Source: Hondaea fermentalgiana (lineage: Eukaryota > Sar > Bigyra > Thraustochytrida > Thraustochytriidae). From it: a stretch of DNA of 38,226 nt. Position numbers and translations under genes: made by a program. The stretch lies in assembly GCA_014084085.1 (NCBI GenBank), contig NPFB01000104.1:159068-197293 (forward strand). The letters are read 5' to 3'. Positions within the stretch are counted from its first letter, which is position 1, and each line of letters opens with the position of its first letter. Shown here piece after piece: positions 38,112 to 38,226 of the stretch. Under the pieces are notes generated by a model. It saw only the letters and a program-made list of their open reading frames with translations, had not been told where the DNA came from and ran no database searches.

Positions 38112-38226
38112 CGTTCCCCCCGGTGCTCCAGCAGCCTCGAGGCGTGCGGGCCCAGCAGGGGGGGCGGTGTCCCTATCGCGCACAGCCGGGGCGGGCCGGC
38201 GGCAAGCAGGCGCGGCGAGGAGGGGG

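Larger units (their letters stand above)
37886..38226. other. Upstream region of the last gene, GC-rich, to window edge
   Basis: About 340 bp that should include the promoter of the 304-residue protein gene. It contains a 14-bp minisatellite (38020-38064) and two telomere-like hexamers (38099-38111). Nothing else is recognised before the window ends. Confidence 0.5.

Overview
The window looks like nuclear DNA of a GC-rich, intron-poor unicellular eukaryote. The reasons are eukaryotic replication, trafficking and mitochondrial carrier genes, mostly single-exon reading frames, long non-coding spacers full of simple repeats, and one convincing GTAAGT...CTAAC...AG spliceosomal intron. The gene set fits a heterotrophic stramenopile, possibly a labyrinthulomycete/thraustochytrid. 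That placement is inference from gene style, not a database match.

Layout. 1-7469 holds no gene I can support; it is GC-rich and packed with tetranucleotide microsatellites. 7470-8552 (+) encodes a Q/N-rich, probably tail-anchored protein with a motif resembling PPP1R15-type PP1 regulators. It converges on a membrane-anchored Shewanella-like PPP phosphatase (8752-9966, -). A 2.2-kb AT-richer spacer follows, with a 148-bp near-perfect tandem duplication. The DNA polymerase alpha catalytic subunit (12206-17209, -) is divergent from a class I heme peroxidase (17988-19025, +). The peroxidase converges on a DENN/AVL9-like protein with two WW domains (19108-22370, -, one intron). IMP dehydrogenase (24028-25569, -) and a WKF-domain nucleolar-type protein (26430-27044, +) share a divergent promoter interrupted by a 100-N gap. 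An SLC25 mitochondrial carrier (27657-28547, -) is followed by a 2.2-kb repeat-rich spacer. Then come an 884-residue helical orphan (30765-33419, +), a PH-like protein (33566-34489, -), a class V aminotransferase of bacterial-type sequence (35227-36405, +) and a 304-residue unknown protein (36971-37885, -). The right edge carries a short minisatellite and two telomere-like hexamers.

The genes form no operon or obvious pathway cluster. They are mostly housekeeping: replication, GTP synthesis, ribosome biogenesis, peroxide detoxification, mitochondrial transport and vesicle traffic. The most notable points are a polymerase alpha whose second C-terminal zinc module has lost its cysteines, the DENN-WW-WW architecture, a candidate stress-type PP1 regulator, and a GCACTTGCGG element shared by two distant non-coding regions. 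I did not find a clearly new multi-gene system.

Two reading frames are open upstream only through GTG or TTG codons. I moved those starts: polymerase alpha to the ATG at 17209, and the DENN gene to a spliced ATG at 22370.
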